Position numbers and translations under genes: made by a program. Below, piece after piece: positions 1 to 7,410 of a DNA stretch of 64,000 bases; position 1 is the stretch's first letter; each line of letters begins with the position of its first letter. The notes below the pieces were generated by a model. It made no database searches, had not been told where the DNA came from, and was given only the letters and a program-made list of their open reading frames with translations. Origin of the DNA: VXYL01 sp965243175 (GTDB taxonomy: Bacteria > Pseudomonadota > Gammaproteobacteria > Pseudomonadales > Azotimanducaceae); contig OZ251532.1 in assembly GCA_965243175.1 (NCBI GenBank), positions 3,410,001 to 3,474,000 of the forward strand, read 5' to 3'.

Positions 1-11
1 GCTTCGGGCAT
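1..11 (-). CDS. Uma2 family protein, first codons only (cut by window edge)
   Basis: Only the first four residues (MPEA) lie inside the window, read leftward from an ATG at 11-9. The identification rests on the upstream 176 bases. They are nearly identical to the region upstream of the complete Uma2 gene that starts at 13950, including the AAGGAG ribosome binding site and the same first residues. The rest of the gene lies outside the window, so its integrity cannot be judged. Confidence 0.55.
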
Positions 12-300
12 CGCTTGCTCCTTGTGGGCGTCGCCACGGAGTCGGCCTGCACATTGGCGACAGGGTAGCACGCGCCGTACGCGTGGCGGCCCGCGGCGCG
101 GCGGCGTCGGGTTGTTTCGAGCAGGGTCATCATGGCGGAAATTCTCGGCACGCGCCGCCGCCCCGTCTACAGTGAAAGGCGTATGGGATGCCGCGGCGAT
201 GTCGCACAGCCCGCACACTCGCCGACAGGCTCGCCAAAGCTGCGCCGGGCGTACGCCGCGCCGTTGCCGGCTCTCGTACTTCGGTGTGCGTTGCGACGGC
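1..300. repeat. Direct repeat, copy A (Uma2 start plus upstream region)
   Basis: Bases 1-176 match 13940-14115 with only a few mismatches. Similarity continues, more diverged, to about base 300 against about 14235. The repeat contains the Uma2 start codon, its ribosome binding site and the presumed promoter region. It marks an old duplication of a Uma2 module roughly 13.9 kb apart. The stretch from 300 to the promoter at 493 holds no gene that I can recognise. Confidence 0.85.
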
Positions 301-492
301 GCCGCGCGCCCTTCTGCGCTGTCGGTTCGCAGAAGCAGAACCGCTCGCGACGACAGTCGACGTCGGGGAAGCGGACACGACGACTCCGGCGACCGACGCC
401 GGCAACGCCCGCGGGCAGGCGAGGCGCCTGCGCCCGGTGTTGCCGCCCGCCGCCGACTTGGGATTCGTTGCCCATCCTGCGCGATGAGTGCC

Positions 493-521
493 TTGAAACG
501 TCGCCGCGCAGAGTCTATATA
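493..521 (+). promoter_or_regulatory. Sigma-70 type promoter of the Bax inhibitor-1 gene
   Basis: TTGAAA at 493-498 and TATATA at 516-521 are separated by exactly 17 bases. This is a near-consensus -35/-10 pair in an otherwise G+C-rich stretch, about 34 bases ahead of the ATG at 555. It implies a leader of roughly 27 bases. Confidence 0.7.
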
Positions 522-554
522 GGCATCCAACGCAACCGCTTCGGACCCTTTGAG

Positions 555-1214
555 ATGGCTCATCCGTCCGCTTTCGCTGCTCGCGCCCCTTCGGCGATTG
601 AAATCAACAAGGTGCTCCGCAGCACCTACGCGCTGCTCGCGTTGACGCTGCTGTGGAGCGCCGTCACGGCCAGCATTTCGGTGGCGGTCGGCGCGCCGCA
701 CCTCGGCTTCATCACGTTGATCGTCTTCTTCGGCCTGCTCTTCGCGGTCCACAAGACGGCGAACAGCGGCTGGGGGCTGGTGTGGACCTTCGCGCTCACC
801 GGCTTCCTCGGCTTCTCGCTGGCGCCGCTGTTGAGCGCCGTGTTGAGCATGCAGAACGGCGGCGCCTTGGTGGCGCAGTCGCTCGGCATCACCGCGGTGG
901 CCTTCTTCGGCCTGTCGTTCTACACGGTGACCACGAAGCGGGACTTCAGCTTCCTCACCGGCTTTCTGGTCGTCGGCGCAATCGTCATCGTCGCGTCGTG
1001 GATCGTCTCGATCTTCTACTGGACGACGCTGATGTCGCAGGTGTTGGCTGGCATCGGCATCCTGTTCGGCGCCGCGCTCATCCTCTGGGAGACCAGCGCC
1101 GTGGTGCGCGGCCAGGAAACGAACTACATCCGCGCCACGGTGGGCATCTACGTCGCCATCTACAACATCTTCAGTTCGGTGCTCTTGCTGTTCGGCCTGG
1201 GCGGAGACGATTGA
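555..1214 (+). CDS. Bax inhibitor-1/YccA family inner membrane protein
   Basis: A 219-residue, almost wholly hydrophobic protein with about seven membrane segments, the usual size and topology of the bacterial Bax inhibitor-1 (YccA/YbhL/YetJ) family. The N-terminus has the family's short soluble lead followed by a first helix near residues 24-44, and the C-terminal region has a helix followed by acidic residues (GGDD). Family members are pH-sensitive cation leak channels or modulators of the FtsH membrane protease. Which applies here cannot be told from sequence. The ATG at 555 is chosen because a strong promoter lies just upstream. An in-frame open stretch back to 132 is the non-coding repeat. 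The gene is monocistronic and converges on the vWA gene to its right. Confidence 0.85.
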   Translation: MAHPSAFAARAPSAIEINKVLRSTYALLALTLLWSAVTASISVAVGAPHLGFITLIVFFGLLFAVHKTANSGWGLVWTFALTGFLGFSLAPLLSAVLSMQNGGALVAQSLGITAVAFFGLSFYTVTTKRDFSFLTGFLVVGAIVIVASWIVSIFYWTTLMSQVLAGIGILFGAALILWETSAVVRGQETNYIRATVGIYVAIYNIFSSVLLLFGLGGDD

Positions 1215-1215
1215 G

Positions 1216-1233
1216 CGCACCCTGTCGGGTGCG
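1216..1233 (+). terminator. Hairpin between convergent genes
   Basis: A perfect seven-base-pair stem (CGCACCC/GGGTGCG) with a four-base loop starts two bases after the stop codon at 1214. Only a weak T run follows. It lies between the Bax inhibitor-1 gene and the convergent vWA gene, so it may act in both directions. Confidence 0.5.
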
Positions 1234-1285
1234 TGCGGGTTTGCTCCGCAACTCGGTAGCTTGATTCGATTGCGACGCAGGCACC

Positions 1286-3223
1286 TTAGAGGCGAGTGAG
1301 CTGCCGGTAGGCCTTCTGCAGGGCTTCCGGCAGTTCCGCCGTTTCCTCGATCACCATGTAGCGGTTGTCCGGGCACATGCGCCGCAGATAGTCGTGGCCG
1401 GCGCGGTCCACGGTCACGCAGAACGTCTCGACGCCTTGGCTCTCGGCTTCGCGCAGCGCTTTCGCCGTGTCCTGAACGCCGTATTCGTGTTCCCCCCGCT
1501 GCGGGCCGTAGTCGTGGTCCTGGGGAAAGCCGTCGCTGACGATCAGCAGCACCTTGAGCGCCGCGCCGCTCGCCAGGAGCTTGCGCGCGGAGTGGCGAAT
1601 CGCCGGCCCCATGCGCGTCGAACGCTTCGGCTTCATGGCGGCGATGGCGTCCAGCACGCCCTGGTCGAAGGGTTCGTCGAACTCCTTGGCGACGTAGAAC
1701 TCCACCGCCTCGCGCCCGTAGCCAGAGAAGCCGTACACGCCGTAGCGGTCGCCCAGCCCTTCCAACGCCGTCGCCATCGAGAGCACGGCCTCGCGTTGAA
1801 TGTCGATGATGCGGCGCTTGGCGGCTTCCGCCGCCATGCGGGCGGCGAAGTCGTAGTCGTCGTCATCGTCGAAGTAGGGGTCGCGGATGTCCTGGGCCGG
1901 CGCGTCCGCTGCGCTCGGCCTCTCCTCTTCTTCGATCACCACGTCGTCCGTGGAGGCCGACAGGTCGACCAGAAACGCCGCCGCCACGTCGCGGCGCAGG
2001 CGTTCGCGGCGGCTGTAGACGCGCTCGTCGGGAGACGTGCCGTTGCGGATGTCGATGCGCGTCGCCACGATGGCGTCCAAGTCGAGTTCGTCGCCCTCGG
2101 GCGTCTTCTTCACGCGCTGGTAGCCGGCCGGCCGCACCTGCTCGAAGCGGCGGCGCACGGCGCCAGCGAAGGGTCGCACGGCGTCCAGCAGCGCTTGACC
2201 GTCGGCGCCGGAGAGGGCCGGCAAGCGCTCTTCGTAGAGGCGGCACCAGCCGCGCAGGTAGACGCCGTTGGCGTAGTCCCATTCATCGTAGCGGAAGCTC
2301 TCGCCGCCCCGGTCTTCGCCCAGCGTGCGCCGCACCGCGGCGCGTTCCATGTCGATGCGCCGTTTCAGCCGATCGCGTTCGGTGCGCTGGTCGGGAAGGG
2401 CGAGCAGGTCGGCGTCGGTGTCGCGGAGTTCGCCGCCCTCATCGCTCCGCCCGGCCTGCACCGCGTCGCTGGCCATCTCGGCGAACTCCAGCGCCGCCAC
2501 CTCGCTTTCCACGCCCTCGAGTTCCTCCTGCCAATCCTCCAGCCTGGCTTCGCGTTGCAGCCATTCGAGGGGCGCTTCGCCCTGCTCGGCGTCGACGAGC
2601 GGCGCGTCGAACGGGCGCAGCGCCGCGGCGCAGGCCACGGTTGCCGCAGCCGAGGCGTAGACGTCCGCATCCGCGTCGAGCACTCCGACGGCGAGCGGCA
2701 GCAGCGGTTCGTCCGCCGGCAGGTCGGCGAGGGCGCGTTCGAGGGCGGCGGCATCGCTTGCGCCTTGGCGATAGCGGCGGCTGCCGGGATACCGTCTGCT
2801 CACCGCGCTGCGGATCCTGGCTGTCTCGACGATGCGAAAGAGACGCCGCGCCAACTCCGGCTGCTCGAAGCCGGCGAAGAAAACCCCCAGGTCCGAATCA
2901 CGCTCGGCGGCGGTGGCGGGCGAGCGCTGCGCGAGCGAACGGATGCGCTGCGCGGCGATGTCCATGTCGAAGCGGTAGGTGCCGAACTCCCTGAACCCCA
3001 GTTGTTCGAGCACGGCGCGACGATAGGCGCCGCGGTCGCGTTCGTCGCCGAAGGCGTCGATGGCGTCCGGCAGGTACAGGCTGCGCCCGTCGTGGCACGC
3101 TTCCACGCCGTCCGCCGCCTCGCCTTCGCCCAGTTCGCGCAGCGATTTGACGTGGTAGCGCCGCCCGCCGATGCCTTCGGCGAACAGCGCGAGGGCGCGT
3201 TCGATGTCGATGAGCGCGGTCAG
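1286..3223 (-). CDS. NorD/CbbO-type von Willebrand A domain protein
   Basis: A 645-residue protein with an acidic helical N-terminal two thirds and a C-terminal vWA domain from about residue 415. The metal-ion-dependent adhesion motif DxSxS is seen at 420-424 (VDLSAST), with a second metal-site segment VSDGFPQDHDY near 560. Length and order match NorD/CbbO, which pair with a CbbQ/NorQ AAA+ ATPase to remodel or insert metal into a client enzyme. No ATG or GTG fits the N-terminus. I take the CTG at 3223-3221, which overlaps the ATPase stop as CTGA, mimicking the ATGA overlaps elsewhere in the operon. A GTG further inside would lose conserved sequence. It is the last gene of a four-gene operon whose likely clients are the two VOC proteins, not RuBisCO or nitric oxide reductase, neither of which is in view. 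Confidence 0.85.
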   Translation of the reverse strand: MTALIDIERALALFAEGIGGRRYHVKSLRELGEGEAADGVEACHDGRSLYLPDAIDAFGDERDRGAYRRAVLEQLGFREFGTYRFDMDIAAQRIRSLAQRSPATAAERDSDLGVFFAGFEQPELARRLFRIVETARIRSAVSRRYPGSRRYRQGASDAAALERALADLPADEPLLPLAVGVLDADADVYASAAATVACAAALRPFDAPLVDAEQGEAPLEWLQREARLEDWQEELEGVESEVAALEFAEMASDAVQAGRSDEGGELRDTDADLLALPDQRTERDRLKRRIDMERAAVRRTLGEDRGGESFRYDEWDYANGVYLRGWCRLYEERLPALSGADGQALLDAVRPFAGAVRRRFEQVRPAGYQRVKKTPEGDELDLDAIVATRIDIRNGTSPDERVYSRRERLRRDVAAAFLVDLSASTDDVVIEEEERPSAADAPAQDIRDPYFDDDDDYDFAARMAAEAAKRRIIDIQREAVLSMATALEGLGDRYGVYGFSGYGREAVEFYVAKEFDEPFDQGVLDAIAAMKPKRSTRMGPAIRHSARKLLASGAALKVLLIVSDGFPQDHDYGPQRGEHEYGVQDTAKALREAESQGVETFCVTVDRAGHDYLRRMCPDNRYMVIEETAELPEALQKAYRQLTRL

Positions 3224-4020
3224 GGCCAGACGACGTCGATGATTCCAGCGACGGCCTCCTGCACGGCGGAGTCGTCGGAGACCGCCTGCACGATCGCCAG
3301 ATCCGCCGCCCGGCGAGGTGCGATGCCGCGCTCGACCAGCGCCGCGGCGTAGATGAGCAGGCGCGTGCTGACGCCATCGCGGAAGCCGTGCTCGCGCAGG
3401 TTGCGCACCTTGGCGCCGATGGCCGCGAGGCGCATGGCGACGTCTTCCGCGGCGCCGCTTTCGTGGGCGATGATCGCCGCTTCGCGCTCTTCGCTCGGAT
3501 AGTCGAAGGCGAGGCTGACGAAGCGCTGCCGCGTGCTCGCCTTCAAGTCCTTGAGCAGGCTCTGGTAGCCGGGGTTGTAGGAGATGACGAGCAGGAAGTC
3601 GTCGTGCGCGCGCAGCAGTTCGCCGGTCTTGTCGATGGGCAGCACCCGGCGATGGTCCGTGAGCGAGTGGATGAGCACCGTGGTGTCCTTGCGCGCCTCG
3701 ACGATTTCGTCCAAATAGCACAGTACGCCGTGCCGGGCAGCTCGCGTAAGCGGCCCGTCCTGCCACACCGTCTCGTCGCCTTTGAGCAGGTAGCGGCCCA
3801 CCAGATCGGTGCCGGTCAGGTCTTCGTGGCAGGAGACCGTCACCAGATGCTCGTCGAGGTCCGCACTGCCATTGCCCCGCAAGCGCCAGGTCATGTGCTC
3901 CACGAAGCGCGTCTTGCCGCAGCCGGTGGGCCCCTTGAGCAGCACCGGCAGCCGGCTCGCGTAGGCGGCCTCGAATGCCGCCACCTCGTCGGCCAGCGGC
4001 AGGTAGTAGGGTTCCGGCAC
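3220..4020 (-). CDS. CbbQ/NirQ/NorQ family MoxR-type AAA+ ATPase
   Basis: A 266-residue AAA+ ATPase with Walker A GPTGCGKT at residues 30-37, a Walker B YLDEI near 105 and an arginine-rich second half ending with the CbbQ C-terminal lid. Length matches CbbQ/NorQ (about 265-270 residues). Family members form hexamers that work with a vWA adaptor to activate a metalloenzyme. Here the adaptor is encoded immediately downstream, overlapping by four bases. The start lies three bases after the stop of the upstream VOC gene. The pairing of this chaperone type with VOC-fold proteins is unusual and suggests the ATPase/vWA pair matures a non-heme metal enzyme made by the same operon. Confidence 0.92.
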   Translation of the reverse strand: MPEPYYLPLADEVAAFEAAYASRLPVLLKGPTGCGKTRFVEHMTWRLRGNGSADLDEHLVTVSCHEDLTGTDLVGRYLLKGDETVWQDGPLTRAARHGVLCYLDEIVEARKDTTVLIHSLTDHRRVLPIDKTGELLRAHDDFLLVISYNPGYQSLLKDLKASTRQRFVSLAFDYPSEEREAAIIAHESGAAEDVAMRLAAIGAKVRNLREHGFRDGVSTRLLIYAAALVERGIAPRRAADLAIVQAVSDDSAVQEAVAGIIDVVWP

Positions 4021-4023
4021 CGG

Positions 4024-4875
4024 TCAGGGCACGAAGGCGTCGCGGCCCTGGGCGTAGTTCATGAAGTTCTGCGCGGGATTGCGGTTGACCAGAAAGCGCT
4101 TGAACATCGGATGCTTGAGGCTGCGCACTTCGTGCTCGATCTCGGTCAGCACCTCGCCGCTGTCGGGATCGACGATGGCCTGGAAGCGGTACTGGTGCTG
4201 GTCGGATTCCTCGGTAATGAGGTCGCGTTCGTTCAGCGCCGTGTGCGGCTTGGAGAAATTCGCCACGTAGATGGCCAGGTGGTGGCCGTCGTAGGCGGGA
4301 ATCTCGGCGTCGGTCTCGCGGAAGATCAGCCGCTGGTTGCCGCCCATGCTCACTTCGGCGCGCCGTTCGCCGTTCGCCGTGGCGCGGGCCGGCGTTTCGA
4401 GCACCTCGTTGTAGAAGCGGGCGATGCCGTCCGCGCTGCCGGCTGGCACGTCCAGCACCGCGAAGGGAATCCCCAGGCTGGTGCCGAAGCCGGGCCCGAA
4501 GGCGCGGATGTCGTTGCCCCAGGGGCAGGAGAGGGCGATGTGGTCGTTCTTCTCCTCGCGCTTGAAATCGGTGCCCTGCATGGGCCGGTCGATGAAGTCG
4601 AGCCGCCGCTTCAAGTCGTCGAGGTCCGGCACCACCACGCCGATGTGGCCGCGGAACTTCTGCGCGTCGCGCTTCGGCAGATGGAACTGCTGCTCGCCGA
4701 CGTTGATCCACATGTTGAAGGTGCCGAAGTCGATGTACGGGTCGCGGGTGAAGCCGAGGCCGGTGACGTAGAACAGCGCCGCCAACTGCTGGTCCGGCAC
4801 CGTCAAGTTGATGTGCTCCATGTTCAGGACGTTGCCGAAATCCTCCTCGGCGCGGTCGAAGTTCCGAGTGCTCAT
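4024..4875 (-). CDS. VOC superfamily protein, two glyoxalase-like modules
   Basis: 283 residues with two VOC (glyoxalase/extradiol dioxygenase fold) modules. The first opens with MEHINLTVPD (His21 in the first-strand metal position) followed by the FY...GLGF signature. It also has GHIGVVVPD and a WGNDIRAF strand where a metal Glu would often sit. The second begins near residue 145 and includes HHLAIYVAN. Such proteins bind a divalent metal and act on vicinal oxygen substrates, but the substrate cannot be read from sequence. The ATG at 4875 overlaps the upstream VOC stop (ATGA) and the CbbQ-like ATPase starts three bases downstream. The gene is therefore the second of the operon and a plausible client of the ATPase/vWA pair. 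Some canonical metal ligands are not obvious, so it may be a non-catalytic partner of the smaller VOC protein. Confidence 0.8.
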   Translation of the reverse strand: MSTRNFDRAEEDFGNVLNMEHINLTVPDQQLAALFYVTGLGFTRDPYIDFGTFNMWINVGEQQFHLPKRDAQKFRGHIGVVVPDLDDLKRRLDFIDRPMQGTDFKREEKNDHIALSCPWGNDIRAFGPGFGTSLGIPFAVLDVPAGSADGIARFYNEVLETPARATANGERRAEVSMGGNQRLIFRETDAEIPAYDGHHLAIYVANFSKPHTALNERDLITEESDQHQYRFQAIVDPDSGEVLTEIEHEVRSLKHPMFKRFLVNRNPAQNFMNYAQGRDAFVP

Positions 4876-5444
4876 GGTTTCTCCGTCGTGCTTGCGTTGC
4901 CGCCCGAACGCGCCGCCAGATGGGCGCGGCGCTCGCGGTAGTAGTCGTCGATGGGGCCGAAGCCGGCCGTGTTCTCGAAGGCGGCCCGGGTCGCGGCATG
5001 GATTTCGCCTTCGCTCGCGGCCGGATCCCAGGCGCCGCCCTGCGGCTGGCGAACATGCCAAGGCGAATCGCAGAACACTTCGATGCCGTTGCCTTCCGGA
5101 TCCGCGAAGTAGAGCGACCAGGCGTTGCCGTGGGTGACCGGACTCACGTTCGCCGTCCGCTCGTCCGCGCGCAGGCGGCCATGCAGCGCCTGCACTTCCT
5201 CCAGCGACTCGACGCGAAAGGCAAAGTGCGCCACCCGATTGCGCGTTGGCGCGTCTTCGCCGCCTTCGCTCTCCATGAACGCCAGCTGGTGATGGTCCGT
5301 CTCCACCTGGCTCAGGAAGGCCACGATCTTGCCGCCCAAGTCGCCGCGGTCGGTGACCTCGAAGCCGAGCACGTCGGTGTAGAAGCCGAGCATCCTCTCC
5401 ATGTTCCGCACATGGACGAACGCATGGGACCAGCGAAGCTGCAT
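4872..5444 (-). CDS. VOC superfamily (extradiol dioxygenase-like) protein
   Basis: 190 residues. A VOC module occupies residues 3-130, with candidate metal ligands His7 (in SHAFVHVRN), His51/52, His73 (VAHFAFRV) and Glu122 (in DPEGNGIEVF). The FYTDVLGFEV segment is the family signature. The ligand set fits a His/His/Glu extradiol dioxygenase or glyoxalase-like enzyme. The C-terminal 60 residues are helical and not diagnostic. The ATG at 5444 replaces an in-frame upstream extension that reads as non-coding. It is the promoter-proximal gene of the operon with the second VOC protein, CbbQ-type ATPase and vWA protein. Divergent from the esterase gene starting at 5531. Confidence 0.85.
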   Translation of the reverse strand: MQLRWSHAFVHVRNMERMLGFYTDVLGFEVTDRGDLGGKIVAFLSQVETDHHQLAFMESEGGEDAPTRNRVAHFAFRVESLEEVQALHGRLRADERTANVSPVTHGNAWSLYFADPEGNGIEVFCDSPWHVRQPQGGAWDPAASEGEIHAATRAAFENTAGFGPIDDYYRERRAHLAARSGGNASTTEKP

Positions 5445-5530
5445 GATTTTGCGCCTTGGATTCGCCGCGAGACGTTGCGCGAGCGTAATACAAACGGCGA
5501 TAGTGCGGTAGCGCGGCAGCGGGGGGAGAC

Positions 5531-6637
5531 ATGGCGGGAGACGGAAACGCAGGCGAAGACGCACTGCTGGACGCCATCACCAAGGCGCTGCCGCCGCTGC
5601 TCACCGCCTTGCACGCGCTCGACTACGCCGCCCGCCACCTGCACCCGCCGAACCTCGCCGCCCTCGCCGAGGCCGTGGCGCCGACCGCGCAGCCGTTGCG
5701 CGACGGCCTGGCGCAGTTCGAGGCGGTGGACTTCCCGCAACACTTGGGCGCGTTCAAGGCGCAGGTGCTGCGCGCTGGCGAATGTGCCGTGCGGGCACTC
5801 GACGGGCTCGAAGCCGCGGCGGAGTCCGCCAACGACGCCATGACGGCCTATCGAGCGCTGGGGCAGCGCACCCGAGCCGTCGAAGCGCTCTATCCCATCG
5901 CCGCCACGCTGCCGCCCCTCAGCCGCTTTTTCGTCGAAGCCGGGCGGCGCGACGACGAAGCGCTGCTCGCCAAGCTGGCCGCCGCCGATGGGTCGCGAGA
6001 GGACGTCGGCATCATCCACGCCGGCAACGACAAGACCATGCGCGGCGGCTTCTCCCTCTACGTGCCGGAGTACTACTACGGCGAACGCGAACTGCCGCTG
6101 ATCGTCGCCCTGCACGGCGGTTCCGGCCACGGTCGCGACTTCCTCTGGACCTGGCTGGTCGAAGCGCGCAGCCGCGGCGCGATCCTGCTCAGCCCCACCG
6201 CGAAGGACAGAACCTGGTCCCTGATGGGGCCGGACGTCGACAGCGCCAACATCGGCGCGATGGTGGAGCACGTGGCGGAGCGATGGCGCCTCGATCGGGC
6301 GAGAATGTTGCTCACCGGCATGAGCGATGGCGGCACGTTCTGCTACGTCAGCGGCCTGCGTTCGGATTCCCCGTTCACGCACTTGGCGCCGAGTTCCGCC
6401 AGCTTCCACCCGCTGCTCCTCGACGGCATGTCCCGCGAACGGCTGCAAGGCTTGCCGATCTACCTCATCCACGGCGCGCTGGATTGGATGTTCCCGGTGG
6501 ACATCGCCCGCACCGCCAACGCCGCACTAAGCGGCGCCGGAGCGGCGGTGCATTACCGGGAGATCGACGATCTCTCCCACACTTGGCCCAGAGATGAAAA
6601 CCCGCGCATCATGGACTGGTTCCTCGGCGAAGACTGA
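5531..6637 (+). CDS. Alpha/beta hydrolase (phospholipase/carboxylesterase type) with helical N-terminal extension
   Basis: 368 residues. Residues 1-165 form an alanine-rich helical region with no motif I recognise. Residues 170-368 are an esterase fold with HGGSGHGRDF (oxyanion region, 195-204), the nucleophile elbow GMSDGG with Ser265, Asp318 (ALDWMFP) and His350 (LSHTWP). The full triad is present, so the enzyme should be active on an ester or thioester. There is no signal peptide, so it is probably cytoplasmic. The ATG follows a good ribosome binding site (GGGGGGA). Divergent from the VOC/CbbQ operon across an 86-base spacer. The N-terminal extension is longer than in ordinary family members and may mediate oligomerisation or substrate selection. 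Confidence 0.85.
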   Translation: MAGDGNAGEDALLDAITKALPPLLTALHALDYAARHLHPPNLAALAEAVAPTAQPLRDGLAQFEAVDFPQHLGAFKAQVLRAGECAVRALDGLEAAAESANDAMTAYRALGQRTRAVEALYPIAATLPPLSRFFVEAGRRDDEALLAKLAAADGSREDVGIIHAGNDKTMRGGFSLYVPEYYYGERELPLIVALHGGSGHGRDFLWTWLVEARSRGAILLSPTAKDRTWSLMGPDVDSANIGAMVEHVAERWRLDRARMLLTGMSDGGTFCYVSGLRSDSPFTHLAPSSASFHPLLLDGMSRERLQGLPIYLIHGALDWMFPVDIARTANAALSGAGAAVHYREIDDLSHTWPRDENPRIMDWFLGED

Positions 6638-6661
6638 GGCGAGTCCAACGCACTCGAAAGG

Positions 6662-7282
6662 TCACCCCGGCGGCTTGTTCGCCGCCACCGCCAGCCTATA
6701 GGCGCCGCGTTCGTGGTGGTGGAGCCGGTAGCGGTTGAACGGTTCGAGCAGCGTGAAGCCGTAGGCGACCGCCCAGTCGAGGCACGTCGTCATCAGAATG
6801 TCCACGCCGGTGAACCCGTCGCCGACCAGGTAGGGCGACGATTCGACCCTCGGCAACGCCCAGCGCACCTGCTTCTCGAAGCCCGCTCTCGCCGCTGCCA
6901 TCGCCGCCGGGGCTTCGCCGTAGAGAGGTGCCAGGTCGCCGTGCTTGCGCATCACGTAGAGCGTGTGCGCGTCCAGCTCCATCAGGATGAACGAGGTCCA
7001 CTCGTCGTACCGAGCGCGTTCGACGCTTCCCGACGGCGGCGTCAGGCGCCCGTGGGCATCGCCGAGCCAGGTGACGATGGCCGCGCTCTCGGTGAGCGTC
7101 AGGTCGCCATCCACGAACACCGGAATCTTCTCCTTGACGCTCAAGGCGCGGAACTCGGCGCTCTGCGTCTCGCCGGTGCGCGAGCCGATGCGCCGCGTCT
7201 CGTACTCGATGCCGAGTTCGGCGAGCGCCCAGTGGACGCGCAACGTGCGCGCCGTGCCCGCGCCCCAAACGGTGATGGCCAT
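6662..7282 (-). CDS. Glutathione S-transferase family protein
   Basis: 206 residues with an N-terminal thioredoxin-like domain and an all-helical C-terminal domain. The glutathione-site segments are KIPVFVDGDLTLTESAAIVTWL, where the cis-Pro and the ES pair are conserved, and the C-terminal D of GDGFTGVDILM. Family members conjugate glutathione to electrophiles or act as isomerases. The substrate is not predictable. The ATG at 7282 has GAGGGGAG just upstream. An in-frame extension to 7405 reads as intergenic. Convergent with the esterase gene, 24 bases away, and divergent from the radical SAM gene. Confidence 0.88.
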   Translation of the reverse strand: MAITVWGAGTARTLRVHWALAELGIEYETRRIGSRTGETQSAEFRALSVKEKIPVFVDGDLTLTESAAIVTWLGDAHGRLTPPSGSVERARYDEWTSFILMELDAHTLYVMRKHGDLAPLYGEAPAAMAAARAGFEKQVRWALPRVESSPYLVGDGFTGVDILMTTCLDWAVAYGFTLLEPFNRYRLHHHERGAYRLAVAANKPPG

Positions 7283-7336
7283 GCGCTCCCCTCGTCCAAG
7301 CGAACCGGAGACAACGCTAAAGCGTTCGGCCCGGTG

Positions 7337-7366
7337 TTGCGTACTGTAAAGGCATCCATTTATAGT
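7337..7366 (+). promoter_or_regulatory. Probable sigma-70 promoter of the radical SAM gene
   Basis: TTGCGT at 7337-7342 and TATAGT at 7361-7366 are spaced by 18 bases and lie about 45 bases ahead of the ATG at 7411. The region is locally A+T-rich compared with flanking coding sequence. Confidence 0.5.
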
Positions 7367-7410
7367 GGCAGCGAAGGCCGAGACGGTTTGGGAACGAAAC
7401 AGCACCCCCG

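Noticed and set aside
132..554. N-terminal extension of the Bax inhibitor-1 gene back to base 132
   Set aside because: That frame crosses the duplicated non-coding Uma2 leader and the promoter at 493-521.
1394..3352. Long plus-strand open frame opposite the vWA gene
   Set aside because: G+C-rich antisense shadow without domain, ribosome binding site or conserved motif.
1286..5056. A single 1256-codon open frame on the minus strand
   Set aside because: It joins the true vWA frame (1286-3223) to an out-of-frame reading of the ATPase and VOC genes. Domains and start/stop overlaps show four separate genes.
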